Of a DNA stretch of 64,000 bases, positions 35,623 through 46,420 are shown piece after piece. The position numbers and the translations under genes are program-made. The stretch covers positions 1 through 64,000 of the forward strand of contig JAECUM010004368.1 of the NCBI GenBank assembly GCA_016617855.1. Direction: 5' to 3'. Under the pieces are notes generated by a model. It was not told where the DNA came from. It made no database searches and saw only the letters and a program-made list of their open reading frames with translations. The stretch's first letter is position 1; every line of letters starts with the position of its first letter. This DNA comes from Megalonaias nervosa. Taxonomy: Eukaryota > Mollusca > Bivalvia > Unionida > Unionidae.

Positions 35623-37727
35623 GTAAGTACTCTAAGATTCAGGAATTCAGTTTCATGTCAAAAATTACTATTTTGTAATGCTAATGCATATTGTATTGTG
35701 GTCAAATTTATCACAATTACCAAGTCAAACTTGCAAATTTTGTAAAATTTCTATTCTTTATCCATATACAAGTTGATGCAGAGTATAAGATGCCAGATCA
35801 AAACCTTGGCTTCATATTTTTTACTAGTAACCTCGGGCTTCATGAATATTCAGTGTATCACTGTATGCTATTCCTGATTACTGGCAATTGGAAAATTGCA
35901 TCACTGATGCTACCATGCTTTTTCTGGAAGATTTTTTTTTTTGTGAGAGAGGGGCATATGTATTACATCACATTTATCTTATTATACCTTATTAAAATAA
36001 AACATGTTTCTAATATAAGAGAGAGATTTCAGCCCTTCTTCTTGCTATTTTGTACCTTGCTGACCTTTTTCAGCTGAAACTTTTCTCAGAGAGAAAACTA
36101 ATAAAATAGTAAATGGAAATATAAAAATACATACCATACACCTTCAGTTTCAAAGATATATAACATATTTAAATATTGACAATATTTATATTCACATTGA
36201 CTCCATTTAGGTTAAATGCCAAGAATGGCCATATACAATGCTGTGCTGTTTTCTTTGCAAGTACAATGAACTGTCCATTCCCAGCAAATAAGATTACCCT
36301 TTATCAATAAGTTCATGTACACATCCTGTAGTTAGGCAGCACTTGGTTTGATCTTTGCTCATGCTAGTTGTTACTTTGAATTGCTTTGAATCTTCTCTCA
36401 TTGAGAATAAAAGGTGTCACTGCTTGAGAAAGTTACATGAGTAAGCCTTGGGCTTTTCCTGTCATTACATGATGCTGGATTCACAATACCCTACTTGTAG
36501 TTTTATTGCCCTATTGGTAGCCTCTTTAATTTGATCTGGACTGCCAAATCTTTCTTTCAAGCAGATGCCAGCTGGAATGACCTAACCAGAGCTCTAGCAT
36601 ATTTAATTAGCATGTACATAACACTGCAAAGCCATGTGGTTCTTGGGACAATGTATATTGTAATTAAAACTAGAAGGAATTGTTTATTCAGAGTTATTAA
36701 TTGAAAATGGAATATAGTTTTGCCTTTGTACATGATTAAGATCACAATGGTCAAGTAACTGAATAATACAGATTACAATTGTCCTGAAACCTCTTTCTGT
36801 CCCCTCCTCTCTCTCTCTCTCTCATATCAGGTTACATTTTATTTTGATCATGAGGTGCAAGAAGAAAAAGGCAATGGAATACCTATCATCATCATGGTTA
36901 TTTACTTTCTAACTTGTCTATTCTAATGCACATATATGTTATCAAATTTAAACATCATATACTACTAGTGCATGTTGCTTTAGAGCAATTACATCTGATG
37001 CATGTGAATTTCATGCTGGTGATCATGTAAATATTTTAATATCCTTCTCGTTGTTGGGTCCTATATTTTTTCTTATATGATTTCTTCCCCAAATTTATTT
37101 ATTTTACATTTAAAATTTTTTAATTTTTACGTATGAAAAATTACATAACATATTATGAAATTACATAATCCATATATAAGTCAAATCAGAGTATAAGACA
37201 TAGCCCAGACATCTTGGTCATAATGACTTATAATCCAGCAAATAAATAGGGTAACTATTTATTGAAGCTAATTGAAAAGAAACGTTCATAATACTGTAAT
37301 ATTAGGACTTGTAATTTAAAGCAATGTACAATATTATATTCTGATCAATCAGTTAGTATTATGTTCAATTGCTAATATTTTTGTCACATGTTAAATAAAA
37401 AAAAACGCCACATACAATTTTACTTTTTTCTGGGTTAAAATTTAGACATTGAAGTTTATCTTTATTTTACATCTCATATAAAGATAATCAGAATTTTCAA
37501 AATGCAAATTAAGCAGCTGTATTCCTTTCTTCACCTATTTAACTCTCCTAAAATTTGAATTATCATTTGTCATGATGTAAATTAGTTTTATAGAGAGTGA
37601 GTGACAAAATTACTTTTTTATGATCCTTTTGTCTAAATACTGATTCTCTCCTCAAAATTTCAAGAATCATTATGCATTGATTAATACAATAATAATTGTT
37701 TTGAGACATGTTTTATTTATAATGCAG
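35623..37727. other. Intron with no recognised element
   Basis: A (CT)n tract at about 36805-36826 precedes a 50-bp segment (36832-36880) related to 1667-1715. The 35.7-36.08 kb stretch is open in one frame beyond the exon but has no domain. Nothing else seen. Confidence 0.6.
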
Positions 37728-37968
37728 GTCAAAATAGGTAACTTAGAGTTCCATGTTGGGCGACTGGAATATGAAAGGATCGCCACGTTACAATTTCCAA
37801 TAGAATATATTGTGGGTATAGCAGCTGGAGGAGGTTTCATGTTGCTTGTGATACTGCTGATACTGGTTGTCTGCCGCCGCCAAAGTCATAAGGCTGAGCG
37901 GAATTACCGCAAGATGCAACTCCTACTAGACAACCTGGAGAGCAATGTCAGGAATGAATGTAAACAAG
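37728..37968 (+). CDS. PlexB: Plexin exon, end of stalk, transmembrane helix and juxtamembrane coiled coil
   Basis: 241 nt, phase 0 in and phase 1 out, between aatgcag and gtgaata. First VKIGNLEFHVGRLEYE completes the last IPT strand. A hydrophobic helix follows (IEYIVGIAAGGGFMLLVILL then ILVV), with an AAGGGF glycine patch and a CRRQ stop-transfer. The cytoplasmic start is NYRKMQLLLDNLESNVRNEC, the juxtamembrane coiled coil (x-NLE-x-x-V-x-x-x-C) shared by plexins. The next exon supplies the last two bases of the split codon. Confidence 0.95.
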
Positions 37969-38079
37969 GTGAATAAGCAATAGCAAGTTTATCAGTTTGC
38001 CAGACATGCAGCTTTTTATTTCTGTGTTAATCCAGTTCCAACACATTAATCAGGGTCTGTAGTTTTCCAGAGCATGTGG

Positions 38080-38575
38080 TGTTACATGTAGGCTCATACA
38101 AAAATAACAAGAGAAAAGAGTGAAGCCAACAAGTTTTGTATATTTTAACAAAATAATTTATTTCCCTAGAAAACAATGTAAAAATTGGAAATAGGACTTA
38201 TGGTTTGTGAATATAATCCAAAATTTAATACTAAGATTGAAAAATACAAGTCCTATCACTAAACAGTTCTAATAGAATCTGAGTTCGAACCTCGATGAAA
38301 TTCAAATATGGAGGCGATGACGTCAGATGAGACTGTTGTGCTGGTGGTGACAGTTCCTCAATTGAATCACTCGATGTTTACAAAAACTGTGTACCAGAGT
38401 GAACTAAAAATAATGCTTCTGTAATAGGTTTTATGTTCTAAATAAACAGAATTTACTTGAAAAAATATCGAATCCCATGAAAATAATCATTACAATAAAA
38501 TGTAATGAAACAAAATTAAAATAAAAAAGAATTTTAAAACTAACACACAAGCAATTTAATTACATATACGTAACA
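38080..38575 (-). repeat. 3' LTR (496 bp, carries a 439-bp deletion)
   Basis: On the element strand it starts TGTTAC and ends with a CA. It matches 43735-44668 except for a missing block equivalent to 44026-44464. The break falls at ATCAC, present once here (38366-38370) and at both edges of the block in the other LTR, so a deletion between short direct repeats is likely. Confidence 0.93.
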
Positions 38576-38587
38576 CTTCCCCCCATA
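38576..38587 (-). other. Polypurine tract
   Basis: On the element strand this reads tatggggggaag directly before the 3' LTR, the expected site for plus-strand priming. Confidence 0.8.
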
Positions 38588-38689
38588 AAGAAAAAGAAAG
38601 ATTTATGTAATAAAGCTTTCTTTTTACCATATGTAAATTATACATGAGGTAAAATAAAATTACATAAGAAAACTCTTATGATTATATAA

Positions 38690-40156
38690 AGTGTATATGA
38701 AATAATATTTCTATACATGGGGAAAGTGCATCTGCAATCAAATTGTCTTTTCCTTTGATGTGCCTGATGTTAAGATTATATTCTTGCAAAAACAAACACC
38801 ACCTTAATAATCTTTGATTTTATTTTTCATCTTGTTGATGAAAGTAAGGGGGTTGTGATCACTAAACACAACAACCGGAGAAGGAGCTGAGCTAATGTAA
38901 ACTTCAAAATGCTATAATGCTAATATTAAAGCCAAACATTCCTTCTTGATTGTTGAGTAATTTCTTTGGTGCTTATTTAATTTCTTAGAGAAATAGCACA
39001 CTGGGTGATCAACACCATTTCTATCTTCTTGAATCAATACTGCTCCAACCCCAACACGCATCCACAGATAATTTAAAAGATTGATTAAAATTTGGAGCTG
39101 TGAGAACCGGTGCACTTTTGAGTATGGCTTTTAATCTATCAAAAGCTTCCTGACATTTTTCAGTCCAAAGAAACTTGTTTTTCTTACTTAACAAGTTTAT
39201 CAGGGGTTCAGCAATATTAGAAAAATTGGAACAAAACTTTCGATAGTATCCAGCCATACCCAAAAATCGCATCAGTTGCTTTTAACTGACAGGCACAGGG
39301 AAATCAGAGATAGCCTTGACCTTAATATCTATAGGTTTAACTTGACCATGTCCCACAATATGTCCTAGAAAAGTTACACAAGCACAGCAGAACTCACTTT
39401 TAGATAAAATGAGTGTCAAATTTGCATCAGTGAGTCTTTCAAAGAATTTCCAAATTGTGGCTAGATGTTCTTTCCTGGTGTCATTGTAGATGATGATATC
39501 ATCGATGTAAGCATCACAATTATCTAGACCAGAGGTAATCATATGCATCAAATGTTGAAAGGTACTTGGGGAACCCTTCATCCCGAATGGCATTACTTTA
39601 TATTGATAGAATCTATCTGGAGTCACAAATGCTGAAATTTCTTTCCCTCCTTCCGTTAGTGGAATTTGCCAAAATCCTTTCAGAAGGTCAAATTTGTGAC
39701 ATACTTGGCATTTCCAATTTTATCAATACAGTCATCGATTCTTGGTAATGGAAATGAATCTGTTTTTGTTGCACTGTTCACCTTCCTATAATCAGTGCAC
39801 ATACGGAAAGTTTTATCTGGTTTCAGAACAAGTATACATGGTGAACACTAGTCACTTTTACTGGGCTCTATGAAATCATTCTCTAGCAAATACTGAATTT
39901 CCTTTTTCAAATATTCCTGTTTGAGAGGGTTCATCCTTTATGGGTGTTGCTTCACAGGTTTTGAATCTACAATTTCAGTGTCATGAAAAATTTTGTTTGT
40001 CCTCGTAGGAATATCTGGAAACAAGTGCTCATATTCGAATAATAACTGTTTAAATTCATTCCTTTCTTGTTGTTGTAAATGTAAAAGTTTCTGGTCCAGA
40101 TTTTTCATAATTTCTGAATTCCGAAGATTTGTTGCTCCAAGATGAACAGTGTCCAA
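38690..40156 (-). pseudogene. Reverse transcriptase and RNase H of the Gmr1-like element
   Basis: In element direction: MDTVHLGATNLRNSEIM leads into FRMCTDYRKVN (about 39811-39778), then FYQYKVMPFGMKGSPSTFQ (about 39608-39550), the Y-I-D-D catalytic box at 39509-39498, and FLGHIVGHGQVKP. RNase H follows with FKLSVDACWG near 39060, HQRNYSTIKKECLALILAL near 38960, DHNPL near 38865 and a final [10 protein letters not shown] near 38750. Frames change at least three times. It lies downstream of integrase, opposite to ordinary gypsy elements. Confidence 0.92.
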
Positions 40157-40171
40157 TTGAATTTCGTCACT

Positions 40172-41444
40172 TCAATCCTCAGTTTGTGAGATAGGTACAA
40201 CTAAATTAATTGGATGACTTACTTTTCTATCTCTCTCAATATACTTCTTTAACATGCTAATGTGGCAAAGTTGTTTTTGTTTTTGCCTACCAGGAGAATT
40301 TATGATGTAATTTAAATCATTTACTTTCTTTTCAACCATGTATGGACCATAATACTTGGCCTGAAGGGGATTTTGTGGAATGGGCAAGAAAGCTAGAACT
40401 CTTATCGCCAGGCTGAAATCTCCTATCCCTTGAGTTTTCATCATATCTAGATTTCATTCTGGACTGAGTAGAGTGCAGATTTGCTCTTGCGACCTCACAA
40501 GACTTTGACAACTTGTACTTAAAATCAGAAACATAATCAAGAAGATTGAGCTCAGTATCTTCATTAGAAAGAAGTTTCTCTTTCAACAACTTCAAAGGTC
40601 CACGCACAGTATGTCTGAAAACTAGTTCAAAGGGACTGAATCCTAAAGATTCTTGAATGGACTCCCTAACAGCAAACAAAAGTTAATGAATGCCTTCATC
40701 CCAATCTTTACTCATATCAAAGTAATATGACTGAATCATATTCTTCAAAGTCTGATGAAATCTTTCTAAATCCCCTTGGCTCTCAGGGTGGTAGGCAGAA
40801 GATTTAAATTGTTTAATGCCTAATTCATGCATAGCTTGCTGGAAAATTCCAGACATGAAATTTGATCCTTGATCCGATTGGACAGATTTGGGAAGGCCAA
40901 ATTGAGTAAAAAACTTTATCAAAGCTTTTACTATAGTTTTGGTTTTAATATTCCTCAAAGGAATTGCCTCTGGGAATCTTGTTCACACACATATAATGGT
41001 CAACAAATATTGGTTGCCTGACTTGGTCTTAGGTGAGGGACCAACACAATCTGCCATAATTCTGCTAAATGGTTCGTCAGATGCAGGAATAGGTTGCAGA
41101 TGAGCCTTAGGTATCTTCTGATTGGGTTTTCCTACCATTTGACAAGTATGACAAGATCTACAAAATTTACAAACATCACTTTTGATTTTTGGCCAATAAA
41201 AGCGAGTCAAGATTTTGTGATAAGTTTTATTTATCCCTAAATGACCGGCCAGAGGAGTTTCATGGGACAAACTAAGTATTTCCTGTCTGCAAGATTTTGG
41301 AACTACAATCTGATATTTTACTGACCACTCGTCACTAGCAGGTACCTTGGGAGGTCTCCATTTTCTCATAAGAATTCCATTTTTAATGAAATAACAGACA
41401 GGTACTTCAGTGGCTTCAGTTTCACTAATGGCCCTCTGAAACAA
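40172..41444 (-). pseudogene. Integrase of the Gmr1-like element
   Basis: The zinc-binding H-H-C-C region is present: HETPLAGHLGINKTYHKI, then FYWPKIKSDVCKFCRSCHTC. The catalytic core has MADCVGPSPKTKSGNQYL (first Asp, about 41060), SVQSDQGSNF (second Asp, about 40890) and YHPESQGDLERFHQTLK (Glu, about 40770). A GPY/F-type end is seen as QAKYYGPYMVEKKVNDL near 40350. Stops or frame changes separate the three open pieces (41444-40983, 40958-40683, 40679-40172). Confidence 0.92.
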
Positions 41445-41489
41445 ACAGGAGATCTCAGGATCTTTTTCCTGTTCAAAGACAAGTGATTG

Positions 41490-42104
41490 TCATTTGTCAC
41501 CCTGATTAGATAAAAGAGAATGAGTATTTAAAAGAGGATCACTGTGATCAATACCTTTTGATTGATCCAAACTAGAAGCGAAAGTGACCTCATCAAAAGC
41601 CTGACCAATACATGTGTCAGCTAAAGAAATATTTTCCTTATCAAAATCATTCTCAAGAGCTTTCTTTGCCATAGCTCTGGTAACTGCACAAGCTGGGTAT
41701 AACTCAGGGTATTCTTTTTCAATAGGATCAACTTTCTGATCCAAAGAAGGCTTGTCAGTTGCAATTGGATTAACCACAACCTTGTCTCCAGCTAGGTCAT
41801 TGCCTAGCAACAAATAAATGCCCTGAACGGGTAAAGTAGACACTATACTGACTATCACAGGTCCTGAAACTAAGTCTGATGACAAATTTACAGAATGGAG
41901 AGGAATATTAACAAAGCCGCACTCTACTCTCTGAATGAGAACACTCTCATTAGAAGAAGACTTCTCAGAAAAAGGCGAAGTACCTGATAATAAAAGACTC
42001 TGAGAAGCTCCTATATCCCTTAAAATTTTAATAGGGACAGGATTGGCCAAATCACCCAAGAGTGATATAGAACCCTTCGACATGAATGGTTCATAATTCT
42101 CCAT
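41490..42104 (-). pseudogene. Aspartic protease region of the Gmr1-like element
   Basis: A 204-residue open piece. ILRDIGASQSLLL sits where retroelement proteases have D-T/S-G-A; here the residue after Asp is Ile, so the active site looks altered. LLLGNDLAGDKVVV matches the conserved ILG-x-D-L segment near the C-terminal side. The remainder (VTRAMAKK...) is a linker to the integrase. Confidence 0.8.
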
Positions 42105-42116
42105 AATAAAATCAGA

Positions 42117-43034
42117 CTAGGGTTTATTAGACCCAACAAATGTATTGCTTTTAATACATGACCATGACCTTGACCTCTTAGAAATAAGAGCATTTGAGAT
42201 AGGTCTATCTTGATTCTGATGGTTATATTTCAATTTGAAGCAATCAGAAATGACGTGTCCTTTCTTCTTGCAGCGTAGAAATAGACAAGGATTTTGAATC
42301 AAGTTTATTGGAAGCTTGACTTTGAGAAGTTGTGCCAGATTGAGTTTTAGGAGGAGTCATATTAGGCTGAAATACCTTTCTACTAGTAGACTGCTGAATG
42401 AATGATTTGCCTACAATAGGAACTTTATGAGTTAAGGAGTACTTGTCAGCAGCAAGAGCAGCATTTTCCAAGGTTTCGATCTCATGCTCTTCAAGATGAT
42501 TCTTAATGTCATTAGGGACACAGTTCTTGAAGTCTTCAAGTAATACAAGTTGTTCGAGACTTTCATAATCATGTTCAACTTTCTCGGCTAAACACCATCG
42601 CTTAAATAACTGCTCTTTTTCTCTTACAAATTCAACATAAGTTTGTCCAGCTTCTTTTTTATAGTTTCTGAATTTTTGCCAATAAGCCTCAGGGACTAAT
42701 GCATAACCCTTTAAGATGCACTCCTTAACCAAATCATAGTCAGAACTCTGTTGTACTGACAGGGATGCATAGATATTTTGGGCTTTGCCAAAATGTACAC
42801 ATTGCAATAATTGAGTCCAATGCTCCCTTGGCCATTTCAAATTTTCAGCAACTGTTTCAAAATAAATAAAATATTTCTCTACTTCCTTTTTGCTAAAAGG
42901 GGGAACTAACCTTATATTTTTTGTAATGTCAAAACTTGAATTTGTATGTAAAGTGGGATCATGCTTTTCCCTTGCCAGCTCCATTTCTTTCATTCTAATT
43001 TGAAATTCCCTTTCATCCTTTTCTCTTTGTAATA

Positions 43035-43099
<65 letters not shown>

Positions 43100-43578
43100 C
43101 TCAAATTGTAACTGCATTTGTTTATCTTTCTCTCTTTCCTGTCTCTCTTTTTCCTTCTCTTCAAATTGTAAATTGTTTATCTTTCTCCCTCTCCTGTCTC
43201 TCTCTCTTTCCTCTTTCTCAAATTGCAATTGCAATTGCTTCTCTTCTAATTACAACTGCATTTGTTCTTTCTCTTTCTGAAGCTCGAGCTTCCTCAACTC
43301 CAATTCCATCTTGTATTTCATTTTTAATTCCATTACTTTTATGTCAGAATCTGATACCGACTTACTGACCGAAGCCAAAACACTTTTATCAAAAACATTC
43401 TTCTCTACCAAATATTGAATCAAAATGTTTTTAATTTCTTGTTTTGTTAAGGAAGATTTTGCTTCAGAAAGATCGTACGATCGTACGTTCTGGCAAGTTC
43501 AAGCAACTCATCTTTTTTCAGACTATCCAACTGCTCCTGAGTTGGACTAGAAAGAAAAGTTTCCACTTTTGATGACAT
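42117..43578 (-). pseudogene. Gag of the Gmr1-like element with zinc knuckle and coding GA microsatellite
   Basis: A plausible start is at 43578 (MSSKVETFLSSPTQEQLDSL, then KKDELLELARTYD). A charged coiled-coil region follows, with duplicated blocks like MQLQFEKEERER, an in-frame stop near 43250, and an expanded (RE)n run encoded by the CT tract at about 43040-43093. The capsid part (VPPFSKKEVEKYFIYFE, WTQLLQCVHFGKAQ, EAYWQKFRNYKK) looks SCAN/gag-like. A zinc knuckle is at 42245-42290 (CKKKGHVISDC; the first Cys spacing is disturbed by a frameshift). Confidence 0.82.
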
Positions 43579-43707
43579 TGTGAATGAAAGCCTGTTGCTT
43601 TCACTAAAGATTTCAGAAAAATATAAAATAGTACTTGGGATTTAAAAAGTAAAGGAATTTAAATTTCAAAAAACTATTTTCTGAAATTTTTTAGCCAAAA
43701 TTCAAAT

Positions 43708-43725
43708 ATCCCAGACAAGCCCCCA
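43708..43725 (-). other. Primer-binding site, tRNA-Pro-like
   Basis: On the element strand this is tgggggcttgtctgggat, 9 nt inside the 5' LTR. It matches the tRNA-Pro primer-binding sequence known from murine leukaemia viruses at 16 of 18 positions as I remember it, both differences being C to T. Confidence 0.75.
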
Positions 43726-43734
43726 ATTTTCTCT

Positions 43735-44668
43735 TGTTGCATGTGGTCTCATACAAAAATAACAAGAGAAAAGAGTGAAGCCAACAAGCGTTGTATATTT
43801 TAACAAAATAATTTATTTCCCTAGAAAACAATGTAAAAATTGGAAATAGGACTTACAGTTTGTGAATATAATCCAAAATTTAATCCTAAGATTGAAAAAT
43901 ACAAGTCCTATCACTAAACAGTTCTAATAGAATCTGAGTTCAAATCTTGATGAAATTCCAATATGGAGGCGATGATGTCAGATGAGACCATTGTGCTGGT
44001 GGTAACAGATCCTCAATTGAATCACAGTTTATGTTTCCGTATAGAACTCCAGAATAAATTTCCACTGAATTTCTTTCTCCCAGAACTTTTATAAAAAAAG
44101 TACACTTGTTTAGTCTTCTAGAGAATAAATTATTAAATTCCAAAAAACAGATGAAAATCAAACTGGCAACAACAATTAGAAACACCATGTTCTCTCAAGG
44201 TGTTAAGAATGACTCTGACTCAGTCTAGTAGGAAATGGCTGTTTTAAGTCTTGATTTTAGGTCACATGGTACTCCACGTGATAGGCTATGTGATTTACTA
44301 ATTTGAACATCGCAATAAAATAAAATGCCATTTATCACGTATGCAAGAATAGCCTTATCTAAGAACCAAATTCTTACATTGAAAATATATAAAAAAGAAA
44401 GGCTGTTTACAATCCAGTTAACACGCAGGCCAAAATGACCTTGGAAATAGCCAATCGTTATCACTCGATGTTTACAAAAACTGTGTACCAGAGTGAGCTA
44501 AAAATAATGCTTCTGTAATAGGTTTTATGTTTTAAATAAACAGAATTTACTTGAAAAGATATCGAATCCCATGAAAATAATCATTACAATAAAATGTAAT
44601 GAAACAAAATTAAAATAAAAAAGAATTTAAAACTAACACACAAGCAATTTAATTACATATATGTAACA
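43735..44668 (-). repeat. 5' LTR (934 bp)
   Basis: Full-length partner of 38080-38575, including the 439-bp block absent there. Outside this block only scattered differences are seen by eye. Confidence 0.93.
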
Positions 44669-44999
44669 GTGGTTTCTATGATATCAAGGCCTTTTAATTG
44701 CAAGTCCCACCTTGACCATCAAGATTTCTGCATAAGTTAAAAGTATTTATTATGAAATCACTCTTATAAATGCCTAAATACTTTAATTTCTCTAGAAAGC
44801 AAGGTGTCCAACAGAATGAGGCTTAATCAAGATGCATTGAATATTTCATTGATCTATTTGAACTGAAGTACTCTCTCTATCTCTCTCAATAGTATTTATT
44901 ATCAATATTTAAAATACCAATTTTAACTATGTGACATATGTCCATAAGGCCAAGTGAACTTATGGTATTACCCTGTGAACTTCTCTGTTAGAGACCATA

Positions 45000-46420
45000 C
45001 TGAAAGGAAAAGCTTTCTGAATTTATGCAAATGATGCTGATTCACCATCAAATATTTGACCACCATTGATAAAAACAGAATTCTCAAAAACCCTTTGAAC
45101 AGAACCTGATAAATTTAACAGTAAAATATTCTAGTTTGTGCAAATGATGCTAAACTGCCTTCTGGTATGGTTATTTTTGCTAAACCTATAAAAACTTATC
45201 CATTGTCCATCAGCAGTGGATATTTTCAACTTATTCTTAAAACCCACTCTGCCAGTTTCAGTGAAACTTGGCACAGAGAATCCTGGCACTGAAGGCACTG
45301 TTGGTTTTAAGGGTACTTATAACACATTTTATTGGCTATATCATGGGAATGAAAAGTGGAGATGAATGCCTTTCTCTTATACACACCAAGGAAACTGACC
45401 TCAACTGGCCTGGGAGGTTTTTGAACCTTTAACCCTAGAATTATGAGTCTTTTGTTCTAACAACTGAACTATCATGCATCCCCCCCACCCCTTTTGGGTT
45501 TGTACAAATGATGCATCTGCCATCTAATATAGCTTCCATTACTAAAGATAACATCAAAAAATCATTAAATGACTTCTTCAAAACCACTGAATGGAATTTG
45601 ACCATGTACAAGGAAGAAGTTTCAAAAATGGTCCTGATTCACCTTCAGATATGGCCACTATTACTAATAGCAGAAAAACCTTAAAGCATCTTCTCCAGAA
45701 AAAACAACTGAACAGAAACAGACATATCTTGATATCAAGCATCATGGTATGAAAACCTTTTGCATTTATACAAATGATCCAATCTGCCATTATTAAAGAC
45801 TACTGTCACTAAAAATAGAAAAACCTTGAATTGTTTCTTCTTGAAAACTCTTCAACACAGTTGGATCAGATTTGAAGAAAGCATCCTGACCATAGTGAGC
45901 TTTCAAGGTTTTACAATTGATGTTCATCTGACAACAAATAGAAAAGAATCTTTTAAATGACTTTTTAACTAAGCTTGTGAAAACAGTTTGATAATATTGA
46001 GAGAAAGCATCCTGGCATGAAGGCATTTCAAATTTGTACAAAATGATGCCAGTCCACTATTAAAAATATCCTTCATTATTTAAAAATCTTCAAATGACAA
46101 AACCATTAAATAAAATTTGATTAAACTCAGTAAAAGAACATCCTGGCATGAGGACATTTAAAAGCATGTACAAATAATACTGATCCTCCATCAAATAACC
46201 ACAGTAGTTAAAAACTGAAAAACCTTTAAATGACTTACCAAAAACACTAACACAGTATGATTGACAGACATTATCACACATAGAGGGCCTTCAAAGGGGT
46301 AAGTACAATAAGGCCTATCATGACCCAAAAATTTACACATTTTCAAAAAAACCAGTTGATAAAGGAATACAATGGCAAAAATTTGATTAACATTTGGCAT
46401 TCATTTACCATTTGGTTTAA
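45000..46420. repeat. Family B repeat array, about 7 diverged units
   Basis: Units of about 170 bp share 'gtacaaatgatgctgatccaccatcaaat', 'atggccactattactaaaaatag', 'aaaaccttaaatgacttctt' and 'agcatcctggcatgaaggca' (each a partial blend of copies). A minus-strand SINE head is embedded at 45400-45485: reverse complement gttcagttgttagaacaaaa as an A-box, ggttcaaaaacc as a B-box. Confidence 0.7.

Larger units (their letters stand above)
38080..44668 (-). mobile_element. Gmr1-like Ty3/gypsy LTR retrotransposon, 6589 bp, inactive
   Basis: Two LTRs (38080-38575 and 43735-44668) bound it, with GTGG on both outer sides (38076-38079 and 44669-44672) as a 4-bp target duplication. It is transcribed from right to left. 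In element order it has primer-binding site, gag, protease, integrase, reverse transcriptase, RNase H, polypurine tract. Integrase before RT is the copia-like order known in Ty3/gypsy elements of the Gmr1 group. Stops and frameshifts in every ORF make it defective. No envelope gene is visible. It lies antisense in a 14 kb plexin intron. Confidence 0.93.

Noticed and set aside
44225..44464. Hydrophobic 79-codon minus frame in the LTR, as a possible extra gene
   Set aside because: It lies within the LTR block, is not followed by other coding sequence and resembles AT-rich chance coding.
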